Shown: positions 1 through 9,819, numbered from the stretch's first letter. The stretch: 64,000 nucleotides of DNA from Gloeotrichia echinulata CP02 (GCA_038087035.1 CP051187.1:4035001-4099000); one strand, 5' to 3'. The notes: generated from the letters alone by a model not told the origin. Translations and numbers: made by a program.

Positions 1-105
1 TCCTTACTCCTTACTCCTTACTCCTTACTCCTTACTCCTTACTCCTTACTCCTTACTCCTTACTCCTTACTCCTTACTCCTTACTCCTTACTCCTTACTC
101 CTAAC
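1..105. repeat. Heptamer tandem repeat (TCCTTAC)n
   Basis: Fourteen perfect copies of TCCTTAC run from the window edge to base 98, followed by one degenerate copy. The tract is of the STRR class of heterocystous cyanobacteria. It runs to within three bases of the livF start codon, so that gene has no recognisable ribosome binding site in this sequence. Confidence 0.95.
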
Positions 106-107
106 TA

Positions 108-836
108 ATGACTATTAATTATTTACTAGAAGTCCAAAATGTCCACGCTGGATATATCAAAGACGTAGATATCTTACAAGGTGTAAATTTCCAAGTTGAA
201 GCGGGGGAATTGGTGACAGTGATAGGTCCCAATGGTGCTGGTAAATCCACATTAGCAAAAACCATTTTTGGACTATTAACCCCCCACACAGGCACAATTA
301 CCTTTAAAGGCGAGAATATAGCAGGCTTAAAGTCAAATCAAATCGTCCAACGGGGAATGTGCTACGTCCCGCAAATCGCCAATGTTTTCCCGTCGCTCAG
401 TATCGAAGAGAACCTGGAAATGGGGGCTTTTGTCCGTAATATTCCCCTACAACCCCTGAAAGATAAAATATTTGACATGTTTCCTCGACTGAGCGATCGC
501 CGTCGTCAACGCGCTGGTACCCTTTCTGGAGGGGAACGCCAAATGCTAGCGATGGGTAAAGCTTTGATGTTAGAACCCAGTTTACTGCTGTTGGATGAAC
601 CTTCTGCAGCTTTATCGCCGATTTTAGTTACACAAGTATTTGATCAGATTAAACAAATTAACCAGACAGGAACAGCGATTGTACTAGTAGAACAAAATGC
701 TCGCAAAGCCTTAGAAATGGCGGATCGCGGTTATGTACTGGAGTCTGGACGCGATGCTATCTCAGGTCCTGGTCGAGAATTGCTGAATAATCCCAAGGTG
801 GGTGAGTTGTATCTGGGCGCTGGGAAAGGACATTAA
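108..836 (+). CDS. livF: Branched-chain/neutral amino-acid ABC transporter ATPase, LivF type
   Basis: This is the cytoplasmic ATP-binding subunit of a LivFGHMJ/Nat-type importer for hydrophobic or neutral amino acids. The 242 residues are full length for LivF. Visible motifs are Walker A GPNGAGKST at residues 40-48, the signature LSGGERQ near 139 and Walker B LLLLDEPSA near 159. The switch region reads LVEQN, with Gln instead of His, as is usual in LivF. In cyanobacteria the same family is called NatE. The partner ATPase and permease (LivG, LivM) lie at 11.3-13.2 kb on the other strand; LivH and the binding protein are not in the window. Heptamer tracts bracket the gene on both sides, and no Shine-Dalgarno sequence precedes the ATG. 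The family call is firm; the exact substrate is inference. Confidence 0.93.
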   Translation: MTINYLLEVQNVHAGYIKDVDILQGVNFQVEAGELVTVIGPNGAGKSTLAKTIFGLLTPHTGTITFKGENIAGLKSNQIVQRGMCYVPQIANVFPSLSIEENLEMGAFVRNIPLQPLKDKIFDMFPRLSDRRRQRAGTLSGGERQMLAMGKALMLEPSLLLLDEPSAALSPILVTQVFDQIKQINQTGTAIVLVEQNARKALEMADRGYVLESGRDAISGPGRELLNNPKVGELYLGAGKGH

Positions 837-860
837 TGGAGATGGGGGGGAGAATAACCA

Positions 861-1299
<439 letters not shown>

Positions 1300-1392
1300 T
1301 AAATAACTCTTAAATCGTGTAAGCGGGTACTCTTGCATCCTACGGGAGTCTGATATCTTCCTGGGACAACAAGGCTGTTGTCAGGTAGATTT

Positions 1393-2118
1393 ATGACTCG
1401 AATTAATGGATTTGTGGGGCGACGTGATGTATTAAAATGGGTAGGCGCAGTAAGCATTGGTAGCACTTTTGCTGGCTGTAGTCTACTGGAAAGTAAACAA
1501 CCAGATATAGCTAGTGATGTTCATTCAGCTAACCCGCAACCAGTCAATCCTAATGCAGCTTTAAAACGCTTGCTTGATGGTAATCAACGATTTATACAAC
1601 AAAAGCCTCAATATCCTGACCAATCACTAGAACGTCTACAATTAGTTGCAAAAGAGCAGTATCCTTTTGCATCAATATTAGGCTGTGCAGATTCTCGTGT
1701 ACCTGCAGAAATTGTCTTTGATCAAGGACTTGGGGATTTATTTGTGGTGCGAGTAGCTGGTAATATCGCTAATGACATCACTATCGGTAGCTTAGAATAT
1801 TCTACATCTGTATTGGGTTCGCAGTTAATTATGGTTTTGGGTCATCGCCGATGCGGTGCAGTCGCAGCAGCGCTCAAAAATGAAGCATCTGGTGGTAGAA
1901 TTGGCTTGATTGTGGAGAACATCAAACCAGCAGTATCGCCAATAAAATCAAAGAATGGCGATATCAGTGAAAAAGCCGTGATTGCCAATATTCAATATCA
2001 GGCGCAAAAATTACAAAACAACTCAACGATGTTAAATCAACTCATCCGCGTTGGTAAACTCAAAATTGTGGGTGCTGTTTACGATATCGATACTGGCAAA
2101 GTAAATATTATTACATAA
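1393..2118 (+). CDS. Beta-class carbonic anhydrase with Tat/lipoprotein signal (EcaB-like)
   Basis: Interconverts CO2 and bicarbonate using zinc. The catalytic motif CADSR (Cys98, Asp100, Arg102) and the second zinc site HRRC (His151, Cys154) are intact, with beta-class spacing. The N-terminus has a twin-arginine motif (RRDVLK, residues 10-15), a hydrophobic stretch and a lipobox FAGC29. The enzyme is therefore predicted to be Tat-exported and lipid-anchored, facing the periplasm, unlike the cytoplasmic or carboxysomal beta enzymes. A periplasmic beta enzyme, EcaB, is known in cyanobacteria; orthology is inferred. I chose the ATG at 1393, preceded by AGGTAG, over the TTG at 1378. It stands alone between a heptamer tract and an unrelated secreted protein. 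Confidence 0.88.
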   Translation: MTRINGFVGRRDVLKWVGAVSIGSTFAGCSLLESKQPDIASDVHSANPQPVNPNAALKRLLDGNQRFIQQKPQYPDQSLERLQLVAKEQYPFASILGCADSRVPAEIVFDQGLGDLFVVRVAGNIANDITIGSLEYSTSVLGSQLIMVLGHRRCGAVAAALKNEASGGRIGLIVENIKPAVSPIKSKNGDISEKAVIANIQYQAQKLQNNSTMLNQLIRVGKLKIVGAVYDIDTGKVNIIT

Positions 2119-2367
2119 TTTCGGGTTCCCTAGACGAAAACACTTTTTTTGTTGGGTAGATTTTTCTCGCGATCGCCAACCATATAGAAAAATCTTGAGT
2201 AAGCATAGTTTTACTATATGGTACTTCCTTTCTATACCTAATTTTGGTATAGTCCAAAGTATAATCAAGGTTTTTTATTAACCGAAGTTGCTAGTTATCA
2301 ACCTCCGCCTGCTATTTGAATACACAATTTGTGAGAAGATAAGCGAGAAAAATTTACACATCCACCT

Positions 2368-2988
2368 ATGAAGCCCTTAAAAGTTAGCATTTCCACATTC
2401 TTTGCTGCGGCCACAGTTATCTCTGGCTCTCTAGTTGTTGTCCAGCCATCCATTGCCGACTCTAGTGGCTCAATGGTAGCTGCTTCAAGTCTGAAGACAA
2501 CAGTTGTTAACAGAGCGATCACCGAGAGTGAGGTATTGGCTGCTCAAAAGGCTTGGGGAGAAGCATTGGTGGCTATTTCCATAACATATGAGACGAAGGG
2601 TATAAAAGCTGCCAAAGCATTGGCGGAGAAAGTAATTGACGAAGCCTATGGCTACCAATTCGGCACTGTTCTTTTCAAGCCAACACTTACTGTGGCTCCA
2701 CAGACGTTCCGAACCACCCGTGCAGGAGCTTTGGCTTACTTTGTAGGAAATGACCCTAATTTCCCAATGGATAAGGGTTTTGCCTTAAAAGGCTGGCGAA
2801 AAGTAGAAGTCAAGAATGCAGGGGTCTTCATTTCTGGTAATACAGCAACTACGATGGGGAATGTGATGATCACCGATAAAGACGGCAAGATCACTACAGT
2901 GGATAAGACTTGGCAGTTCTTTAAGGATGATAACGGTAAGTTACGCATCATTCTGCACCACTCCTCACTGCCTTATACAGGAAAATAA
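2368..2988 (+). CDS. Secreted NTF2-like (SnoaL-fold) protein
   Basis: The 206 residues start with a clear Sec signal peptide (hydrophobic core about residues 8-27, likely cleavage near SIA-DS). The rest resembles a single NTF2-like domain of the kind found in secreted DUF4440/calmodulin-kinase-association-like proteins. These often have an ITESEV..AQ..W start, a central hydrophobic strand (GYQFGTVLFKPTL) and a C-terminal W-F....G.LRI.LHHSS strand, all visible here. Such domains serve as small-ligand pockets or enzymes, so no reaction can be assigned. The 250-bp leader has no gene. The gene is followed closely by a MITE-like repeat. Confidence 0.6.
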   Translation: MKPLKVSISTFFAAATVISGSLVVVQPSIADSSGSMVAASSLKTTVVNRAITESEVLAAQKAWGEALVAISITYETKGIKAAKALAEKVIDEAYGYQFGTVLFKPTLTVAPQTFRTTRAGALAYFVGNDPNFPMDKGFALKGWRKVEVKNAGVFISGNTATTMGNVMITDKDGKITTVDKTWQFFKDDNGKLRIILHHSSLPYTGK

Positions 2989-2993
2989 GTTAG

Positions 2994-3100
2994 TATAGCA
3001 CTTCCTATTCAGATGAGGTACAAAATTGTATCACGCGATGTAGGGGCACGGCACTGCCGTGCCCTTACCGATGTACCTCACTAGGGCGAGAAACGCTATA
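2994..3100 (+). mobile_element. MITE-like repeat, family B, copy 1
   Basis: A 107-bp unit with imperfect terminal inverted repeats: TATAGC at one end, GCTATA at the other, and TGAGGTACA-like sequence further in on both sides. A second copy lies inverted at 18619-18724 and is about 90 percent identical by eye. A GTAGGGG-type hairpin (about 3040-3066) sits in the middle. Directly after it, about 3106-3128, is a separate GGGTGGGC/GCCCACC palindrome. No coding capacity. Confidence 0.75.
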
Positions 3101-3280
3101 GTAGTAGGGTGGGCAATGCCCACCTAGGACTAAAGCCACGTGTCATTTTTTTTGGCAAAAGTATCAAAGATGACAGACTTCAGAGTAATCTCAAGCGATT
3201 GAAAATATAATTTAACAACTGATCAAGACGGATATCGTTTTCCGGTACTATAAATACTCCGCTCTGCACATCACACTGCT

Positions 3281-4453
3281 ATGCTCAATCCCAATCTGGA
3301 TGAAATCCAGTTAACTAAAGACGATTACGAACGCTATTCCCGCCATCTGATTTTGCCAGAAGTTGGCATGGAGGGACAAAAGCGCCTCAAAGCTGCTAAT
3401 GTACTTTGTATTGGTACAGGTGGATTAGGTTCACCGCTGCTGTTATATCTTGCAGCAGCTGGTATTGGACGCATCGGGATTGTTGATTTCGATGTCGTCG
3501 ATACTTCCAACCTGCAACGCCAAGTGATTCACGGTACATCCTGGGTGGGTAAACCCAAGATTGCATCAGCTAAAAACCGCATTCACGAGATTAACCCCTA
3601 CTGTCAGGTTGATTTATACGAAACTCGCCTCAGTTCGGAAAATGCTCTCGATATTCTTAAACCTTATGATATTGTCGTAGACGGTACAGATAACTTCCCC
3701 ACCAGATATCTAGTCAACGACGCTTGCGTATTGTTAGACAAACCCAACGTCTACGGTTCCATTTTCCGCTTTGAAGGGCAAGCTACTGTATTTAATTATG
3801 AAGGCGGACCCAATTATCGTGACTTGTATCCCGAACCACCACCACCAGGAATGGTTCCTTCTTGTGCTGAGGGTGGAGTTTTAGGAATTTTACCAGGAAT
3901 GATTGGTGTCATTCAAGCTACGGAAACTGTCAAAATCATTATTGGCAAGGGTAACACCTTAAGTGGGCGATTGCTATTATATAACGCCTTAGATATGAAA
4001 TTCCGGGAGTTGAAATTGCGACCCAACCCCATTCGCCCAGTGATTGAAAAGCTGATAGACTACGAACAATTCTGCGGTATCCCGCAAGCTAAAGCAGAGG
4101 AGGCGAAGCAGCAGATGGAAATTCAAGAAATGACGGTGGTAGAATTAAAGCAGTTGTTGGATAGTGGTGCGGATGATTTCGTCCTCTTGGATGTCCGCAA
4201 CCCCCATGAGTATGATATTGCCAAAATTCCTGGTTCTGTTTTGGTGCCCTTACCCGATATTGAAAATGGTGATGGTGTCGCCAAAGTGAAGCAGATACTC
4301 AACGGTCATCGCTTAATTGCTCATTGTAAGATGGGCGGACGTTCTGCCAAAGCCCTCGCCATCCTCAAGGAAGCGGGAATTGTCGGGACAAATGTCAAAG
4401 GTGGAATTACCGCTTGGAGTAGGGAAGTAGATTCCTCAGTTCCAGAATATTAA
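3281..4453 (+). CDS. moeB: MoeB/MoeZ-type sulfur-carrier adenylyltransferase with rhodanese domain
   Basis: Adenylates the C-terminal glycine of small sulfur carriers (MoaD/ThiS family) and, through its rhodanese domain, can deliver sulfur for molybdopterin or related cofactors. The E1-like domain spans about residues 15-265, with nucleotide motif GTGGLG at 45-50 and the conserved Cys195 in PSCAEGGVLG. The rhodanese domain spans about 285-385, with active-site loop CKMGGRS (Cys349). At 390 residues the fusion has the usual MoeZ length. The two CxxC zinc pairs of E. coli MoeB are absent: the first position reads NYRDLYPEPP, and the RPNPIRPVI region has no cysteine pair. Start is ATG at 3281. 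Downstream is a short TATCAGT heptamer run. Confidence 0.92.
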   Translation: MLNPNLDEIQLTKDDYERYSRHLILPEVGMEGQKRLKAANVLCIGTGGLGSPLLLYLAAAGIGRIGIVDFDVVDTSNLQRQVIHGTSWVGKPKIASAKNRIHEINPYCQVDLYETRLSSENALDILKPYDIVVDGTDNFPTRYLVNDACVLLDKPNVYGSIFRFEGQATVFNYEGGPNYRDLYPEPPPPGMVPSCAEGGVLGILPGMIGVIQATETVKIIIGKGNTLSGRLLLYNALDMKFRELKLRPNPIRPVIEKLIDYEQFCGIPQAKAEEAKQQMEIQEMTVVELKQLLDSGADDFVLLDVRNPHEYDIAKIPGSVLVPLPDIENGDGVAKVKQILNGHRLIAHCKMGGRSAKALAILKEAGIVGTNVKGGITAWSREVDSSVPEY

Positions 4454-4533
4454 AGGACAGGGGGGGAAACAGTTATCAGTTATCAGTTATCAGTTAACTG
4501 TTTTTCTCCCCCGCTCCCTGCTCAAGAGCTTTT

Positions 4534-5757
4534 TCATTTTTTTGATTCGACCCATTGCCGAATTAACTCTATCTGAAAGCTATATCCATCACCAACTTTT
4601 TCAATTAACTCCCGTTGCAATAGTAAGTTGCGGCTGATGTTAGGATGAGGAAATTGTTGTGACAAAACTTTATCATCGACAATGGCACCTTCCCCAAGAT
4701 CTGCGATGTGGCGCAAAATAGCCAATCCCGTCGCGTCTACTTGATTATTTTGAATGTCAGCGAAGAAAAAGCTACCACTACTCAAAGCTTGTGGTATCGC
4801 TGCTTCGACATCAGCCACCGTGGCGAGTCGGCGTTTAGATGGTTCTTGCTCATTTTTGAGAGCTACAAGTTCTGCACACAGCAATTGTACCAGAAAAGGA
4901 TGACAGCGGGTGAGTTGCAAAACTCGCTCCACCGCCTCTGGTTGATAGCGCAAGGCAAAATCTGTGACGGGATGCTCAATTAATTGTCGCGCTTCGTCCC
5001 GCGTCAGGTAGGAAATATGCACAACTTGGACATTAATTAAATAACTCGCCCAGCGCTGATATTCTTCTAGAGTGTGGGAGCCAGCGAGTAACAATTTAAA
5101 GCGGGGACGGTGCTGGATGAGGTGACGCAATATTCCTAATACATCTTGTTCATCAAAGCGTCCTTTAGTTATGGCACTCTCTAACACCTCAAATTCATCT
5201 AAAGCAAGCAAAGCTGTATTGTTTTCCAGTAACAACTCAACTTGATCAAGCCATTCATCAAAGCAGGTGAAGGGGTCAGTAGCTAAAACTTCACGGGTGA
5301 GGGGTGGTAAAATTAAACCTTGCTCTTTAGCTGATTTTACCATACCTCTGGCGATATTGTAAAGAAAACCGGCATGGTTAGCAGCTGAGGAAGCCGCACC
5401 TTGTAAGTCTACAAACAAAGGAATGATGTTATTAGGTAATAGTCGTGGTAAATTTTTGAGTAGAGAAGTTTTGCCCATGCGCCGCTGACCGTAGAGTAGT
5501 AAAGGTGGGCGGCGGTGATCTAAAAGTAATTGTTCGATATGGATACCAATGTTATGGCGTCCCGTGAATATTTCTTGCTCTGGGGTTACAGGTATGCCGA
5601 TGATATAAGGACAGTCGATGTCAGAGGTGGAGTCAATCAGCTTGAATCGGTACGCACAAAGCCGGAATACTCGCCAGAACAGCAATTGTAAACTATCTAA
5701 AATTAAGTTTAGGTACTGCTGGGATGCATTGGTAGCGTTGAGTAAGATTGAGGTCAT
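4534..5757 (-). CDS. AAA/STAND-type ATPase
   Basis: A 407-residue P-loop ATPase. It has Walker A (GQRRMGKTS, about residues 90-98), Walker B LLALDEFE near 183, a sensor-like LLLAGSHTLEE and a C-terminal winged-helix-like tail. The phrase PYIIGIPVTPEQEIFTGR before the P-loop is the usual entry to cyanobacterial STAND-like ATPases, which often carry signalling or effector domains in front. Here only about 55 hydrophobic residues precede it (LNLILDSLQLLFWRVFRLCAYRF), possibly a membrane anchor or the remnant of a lost N-terminal domain. No effector domain is visible, so the role (signalling, defence) is open. Start is ATG at 5757. Confidence 0.7.
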   Translation of the reverse strand: MTSILLNATNASQQYLNLILDSLQLLFWRVFRLCAYRFKLIDSTSDIDCPYIIGIPVTPEQEIFTGRHNIGIHIEQLLLDHRRPPLLLYGQRRMGKTSLLKNLPRLLPNNIIPLFVDLQGAASSAANHAGFLYNIARGMVKSAKEQGLILPPLTREVLATDPFTCFDEWLDQVELLLENNTALLALDEFEVLESAITKGRFDEQDVLGILRHLIQHRPRFKLLLAGSHTLEEYQRWASYLINVQVVHISYLTRDEARQLIEHPVTDFALRYQPEAVERVLQLTRCHPFLVQLLCAELVALKNEQEPSKRRLATVADVEAAIPQALSSGSFFFADIQNNQVDATGLAILRHIADLGEGAIVDDKVLSQQFPHPNISRNLLLQRELIEKVGDGYSFQIELIRQWVESKK

Positions 5758-6643
5758 AGCTGCACCTCTCTAAGTACTTCTTGGTTGGGTCTGAGATGTT
5801 TAGGAATTACGGAGACGGAAATTCTCTGACAGAAACTTTCTGCCAGAGGGGATAAATTAGCTATGATTTGTGAGGCAGAGCCTCTGCGGAAAAAATTTAT
5901 ATATGGGTATTTAGCACAATCATTGTGGCAATTCCCAATCCACCACAGGTTGGATGATCGTAGCAGATGACTGTGGTGGATGGGGGATTTTTAGATCAAA
6001 AAATCTTAGCAATATAGCAGGGGACTGGGGACTGGGGACACAACGACCGCTCAGTGCATCGCTGGGGACACAACGACCGCTCAGTGCATCGCTGGGTTAC
6101 AAGTCTGATTGTGTCTAGGTTTTATCATCAGTTAATGTCCTAAGCACTTTGGCGGTTGCTATATATCCATAAATATTTACGATTTAGGGGCGCAAGGCCT
6201 TGATTTACGATTTAGGGGCGCAAGGCCTTGCGCCCCTACACAATCTATGTATAGATAAGAATCCACAATTTGTCATTTGTTATTTGTCATTTGTCATTTG
6301 TAATAAATTCATTAAAATTCCCTGCTGTCGCGTAAATATTGCCTACAATATGATTAGTAATGACTAGTCAGCAATAGCAATCGTTTAAAATCTCTAGCTG
6401 TAAGTTCTAAAAACTGCATTTAGTCAGTTATAAACCCTAATTTGAGCAATTTTACCCTAAAAAGTAGTAGCTGTAAGTAGCCGATGGTGTCACAAATAGC
6501 AGTGTCAACAGTAGATTGCAGCAAAACTTAACATAATTGCTCATGAATACTTTTTCCCATGCGTTACCGCCCTTTGGTAGACTTGAAGACTGAAAAGGCC
6601 AGATAAAACGGCGGAAATTCAAGCAGTTGAGAGGGCAGACTCT
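5758..6643. other. Intergenic region with dispersed repeats upstream of glpX
   Basis: No gene recognised. It holds two tandem copies of a 30-bp unit (GGGGACACAACGACCGCTCA plus GTGCATCGCT, about 6035-6095), a GGGGACT heptamer stretch, a GTAGGGG-family hairpin with inner GCGCAAGG/CCTTGCGC (6213-6239) preceded by half a copy, and a short TTTGTCA heptamer run (6268-6300). The last 340 bases are AT-rich and probably carry the glpX promoter; I cannot place it exactly. Confidence 0.7.
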
Positions 6644-7681
6644 GTGGAAAATACACTTGGGTTAGAGATTATTGAGGTCGTAGAGCAAGCGGCGATCGCA
6701 TCTGCAAAGTGGATGGGGAAAGGCGAAAAGAACATTGCTGACCAAGTAGCAGTCGAAGCAATGCGGGAGCGGATGAACAAAATCTACATGCGGGGTCGCA
6801 TTGTGATTGGAGAAGGGGAACGCGATGACGCCCCCATGCTCTACATTGGGGAAGAAGTAGGTATATGTACCCGCGAAGATGCTAAAACTTTCTGTAACCC
6901 AGATGAACTAGTCGAAATTGACATCGCCGTTGACCCGTGCGAAGGTACTAACTTGGTAGCCTACGGACAACCTGGTTCAATGGCTGTTTTGGCAATTTCG
7001 GAAAAAGGTGGATTATTTGCTGCTCCTGACTTTTACATGAAGAAGCTAGCAGCGCCACCAGCAGCCAAAGGAAAGGTAGACATCAATAAATCAGCTACGG
7101 AAAACCTCAAGATTCTCTCCGAGTGTTTAGACCGCGCTATTGATGAACTTGTTGTAGTAGTCATGAAACGCGATCGCCACAATGATTTAATTAAAGAAAT
7201 CCGCCAAGCCGGCGCTAGAGTACAACTGATTTCCGACGGAGATGTGGGAGCGGCGATTTCTTGTGGATTTGCTGGTACTAATATTCATGCTCTCATGGGT
7301 ATCGGTGCTGCACCAGAAGGCGTAATTTCCGCTGCGGCTATGCGTGCTTTAGGTGGACACTTCCAAGGTCAATTAATCTACGATCCAGAAGTTGTCAAAA
7401 CAGGTCTGATCGGCGAAAGCAAACAAGCCAATCTGGATCGTTTGAGTTCTATGAATATTACCGACCCTGATAAAGTTTATGATGCTCATGAACTCGCATC
7501 TGGAGAAACAGTTCTCTTCGCTGGTTGTGGGATTACCAGTGGTAACTTGATGCAAGGTGTCCGTTTCTTCCAAGGTGGCTCCAGAACTCAAAGCTTGGTT
7601 ATTTCTAGCCTATCTAAGACTGCACGGTTTGTTGATACCATTCATATGTCTGACAAATCCAAAATTGTGCAACTGCACTAG
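6644..7681 (+). CDS. glpX: Class II fructose-1,6-/sedoheptulose-1,7-bisphosphatase
   Basis: The cyanobacterial Calvin-cycle bisphosphatase, dephosphorylating fructose-1,6- and sedoheptulose-1,7-bisphosphate in the cytoplasm, with a gluconeogenic role as well. The 345 residues match the family length. Metal/substrate motifs are visible: GEGERDDAPMLYIGE (about residues 57-71), DPCEGTN near 105 and the conserved SDGDVGAA and GGAPEG-like (GIGAAPEGV) segments. Translation most likely starts at GTG 6644, seven bases after GAGAGGG. The class I-type lithium-sensitive motifs are absent. A single-gene unit, with repeats on both sides. Confidence 0.96.
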   Translation: MENTLGLEIIEVVEQAAIASAKWMGKGEKNIADQVAVEAMRERMNKIYMRGRIVIGEGERDDAPMLYIGEEVGICTREDAKTFCNPDELVEIDIAVDPCEGTNLVAYGQPGSMAVLAISEKGGLFAAPDFYMKKLAAPPAAKGKVDINKSATENLKILSECLDRAIDELVVVVMKRDRHNDLIKEIRQAGARVQLISDGDVGAAISCGFAGTNIHALMGIGAAPEGVISAAAMRALGGHFQGQLIYDPEVVKTGLIGESKQANLDRLSSMNITDPDKVYDAHELASGETVLFAGCGITSGNLMQGVRFFQGGSRTQSLVISSLSKTARFVDTIHMSDKSKIVQLH

Positions 7682-8093
7682 GGAGTAGGGACTGGGGGCT
7701 GGGAACTGGAAGGGACTGGAAGGGACTAGGGGATGGGGAGAATAATAACACCTAACACCTAACTCTCAATCCCCAATCCCTGGTCACTGAGCGGAGCCGA
7801 AGTGCAATCCCCAATCCCCAATAGTAAGGAGTAATGAGTAATGAGTAATGAGTAATGAGTAAATTAATCCAATCCCCAATCCCCAGCGATGCACTGAGCT
7901 TGCCGAAGTGTCCCCAATCCCCAATAGTAAGGAGTAATGAGTAATGAGTAATGAGTAATGAGTAATGAGTAAATTAATCCAATCCCCAATCCCCAATCCC
8001 CAGTCCCCAGCGATGCACTGAGCTTACCGAAGTGTCCCCAATCCCCAATCCCCAATCCCCAATCCCCAATAACCCATTACCAAAGATTAAGAA
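7682..8093. repeat. Composite short-repeat region (CCCCAAT heptamers, duplicated block)
   Basis: About 410 bp made of CCCCAAT-type heptamers, AGTAATG heptamers and two direct copies of a roughly 120-bp block. Each block runs from AGTAAGGAGTAATGAG through AATTAATCC to a GCGATGCACTGAGCTT.CCGA module (about 7826-7920 and 7927-8040). The same GCACTGAGC/GCTCAGTGC module recurs at 6.0 and 29.7 kb. No gene. Confidence 0.85.
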
Positions 8094-9380
8094 ATGAATA
8101 TTGCAGTGGTGGGGTTAAGCCATAAAACAGCCCCAGTCGAAATCCGGGAAAAGCTGAGTATTCCAGAACCACAGATTGAAAGCGCGATCGCTCATCTGTC
8201 CAGCTATCCTCATATTGACGAAGTTGCAGTACTTAGCACTTGTAACCGTCTGGAAATTTACATTGTTACCAGTGAAACAGACCACGGCATCCGAGAAGTT
8301 ACGCAGTTTCTTACTGAATATAGTAAATTGGCTACCCCGTCTTTGCGACAACACCTGTTTATGTTGCTCCACGATGATGCGGTGATGCATATGATGCGGG
8401 TAGCGGCTGGGTTAGATAGTCTCGTACTCGGTGAAGGTCAAATTCTGGCTCAGGTAAAGAATACTCACAAACTGGGACAGCAATTTAATGGTATAAAAAC
8501 AATTTTAAATCGCTTATTTAAACAAGCATTGACAGCTGGGAAGCGGGTTCGCACCGAAACTAGCATTGGTACTGGCGCAGTCTCCATTAGTTCAGCAGCG
8601 GTGGAGTTGGCGCAAATGAAAGTGGAAAATTTAGCAGCTTGTAGAGTAGCAATTCTCGGTGCTGGTAAAATGTCACGGTTGCTGGTGCAACACTTAATTT
8701 CTAAAGGCGCTGGGCAAATTACTATTTTAAATCGTTCTCGCGATCGCGCCCTAGAATTAACTAAGCAATTCCCTGACCAACCAATCAAAATTCATCTACT
8801 GTCAGAAATGATGGCAGTAATTGCCGAAAGCGATTTGGTATTTACAAGTACCTCCGCCACAGAGCCAATACTTGACCGCGCCAAATTAGAAATGGTTTTA
8901 GCACCAGGTCAGCCCCTGATGTTATTTGATATTTCCGTGCCCCGTAACGTCCATACAGACGTGAATGACCTGGAGCATGTACGTGCATTCAATGTGGATG
9001 ATTTGAAGGCGGTTGTAGCGCAAAATTACGAAAGTCGCCGCAAGATGGCTCAGGAAGCTGAAAAAATATTAGATGAAGAAGTAGAAGCCTTTGATATTTG
9101 GTGGCGTAGTCTAGAAACTGTTTCTACTATCAGCTCTCTGCGAAATAAAATCGAAACCATCCGCGAACAAGAACTAGAAAAAGCTTTATCGCGATTGGGT
9201 TCGGAATTTGGTGACAAACATCAAGAGGTAATCGAAGCTTTAACACGCGGTATAGTTAACAAAATTTTACATGATCCGATGGTGCAATTGCGAGCGCAGC
9301 AGGACGTTGAAGCTAGGCGCAGATGTATGCAGACGCTGCAAATGCTGTTTAATTTAGATGCAGAAAAGCAGTTTAGTTAA
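8094..9380 (+). CDS. hemA: Glutamyl-tRNA reductase
   Basis: First committed step of C5 tetrapyrrole synthesis: NADPH-dependent reduction of glutamyl-tRNA to glutamate-1-semialdehyde, feeding heme, chlorophyll and bilins. The 428 residues are full length. The N-terminal catalytic domain has MNIAVVGLSHKTAPVEIRE and the nucleophile Cys50 in LSTCNRLEIY. A Rossmann NADPH domain follows with GAGKMSRL (about residue 193). The C-terminal dimerisation helices end near residue 420. The conserved GEGQILAQVK is at about 106. The start codon follows directly on a CCCCAAT heptamer tract, so the leader is repeat-derived. A perfect hairpin terminator candidate lies 195 bp downstream. Confidence 0.97.
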   Translation: MNIAVVGLSHKTAPVEIREKLSIPEPQIESAIAHLSSYPHIDEVAVLSTCNRLEIYIVTSETDHGIREVTQFLTEYSKLATPSLRQHLFMLLHDDAVMHMMRVAAGLDSLVLGEGQILAQVKNTHKLGQQFNGIKTILNRLFKQALTAGKRVRTETSIGTGAVSISSAAVELAQMKVENLAACRVAILGAGKMSRLLVQHLISKGAGQITILNRSRDRALELTKQFPDQPIKIHLLSEMMAVIAESDLVFTSTSATEPILDRAKLEMVLAPGQPLMLFDISVPRNVHTDVNDLEHVRAFNVDDLKAVVAQNYESRRKMAQEAEKILDEEVEAFDIWWRSLETVSTISSLRNKIETIREQELEKALSRLGSEFGDKHQEVIEALTRGIVNKILHDPMVQLRAQQDVEARRRCMQTLQMLFNLDAEKQFS

Positions 9381-9819
9381 TTTGTAGGGACTGGGGAGGT
9401 TAGAGGTTTCAAAGCCTATATACCTCCCAAGTTTTGGCATCTCAGCAAATCCCATTGCTTCCAGTCAAGATCCTACCTGATACTTTTAACCGAGACATTT
9501 TCTGACATCAGAGATATCTTGAACATCTAAGTATAACATCACCAACAAAGTCAGTGAAGGTGGTATCCCACATTGCCTTAAGCAAACTTAAGGCTCTTTT
9601 TATCTGTTTGTTTGCGACACCGAGAACGCAACAACAACTCGCCTACGGCATATGTCTGACTTTCCCGTGCAAGCAATTTATAACTTTCTTAGCTATGGTC
9701 TGCTTGTGTCAAAAGACGGAGCCATGCTACTCGTCTTTATTCATTGTAGCACAAATACAGCAAAAAGTTCTAATTAGACATGACCAAAAATATCCGCTAT
9801 GTCTGTAATGTCTAGCGAT
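9381..9819. other. Intergenic region after hemA
   Basis: Holds the terminator listed at 9575-9601 and a weaker AAAGACG/CGTCTTT inverted repeat (9712-9718/9732-9738). An open frame of 84 codons at 9554-9808 begins next to the terminator stem, has a Cys-rich, poorly soluble composition and no homologue I recognise, so I do not call it a gene. Confidence 0.5.
9575..9601 (+). terminator. Rho-independent terminator candidate
   Basis: A perfect 8-bp stem, GCCTTAAG and CTTAAGGC, closes a CAAA loop and is followed at once by TCTTTTT. This is the best-formed intrinsic terminator in the left part of the window. It would end either a long hemA transcript or a short independent RNA starting between 9400 and 9550; the sequence does not decide. 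Confidence 0.7.

Noticed and set aside
7784..8055. Minus-strand frames of 63-70 codons
   Set aside because: CCCCAAT and TAATGAG repeats only.
9554..9808. 84-codon plus-strand frame after hemA
   Set aside because: Starts at the terminator stem, no recognisable family, atypical composition.
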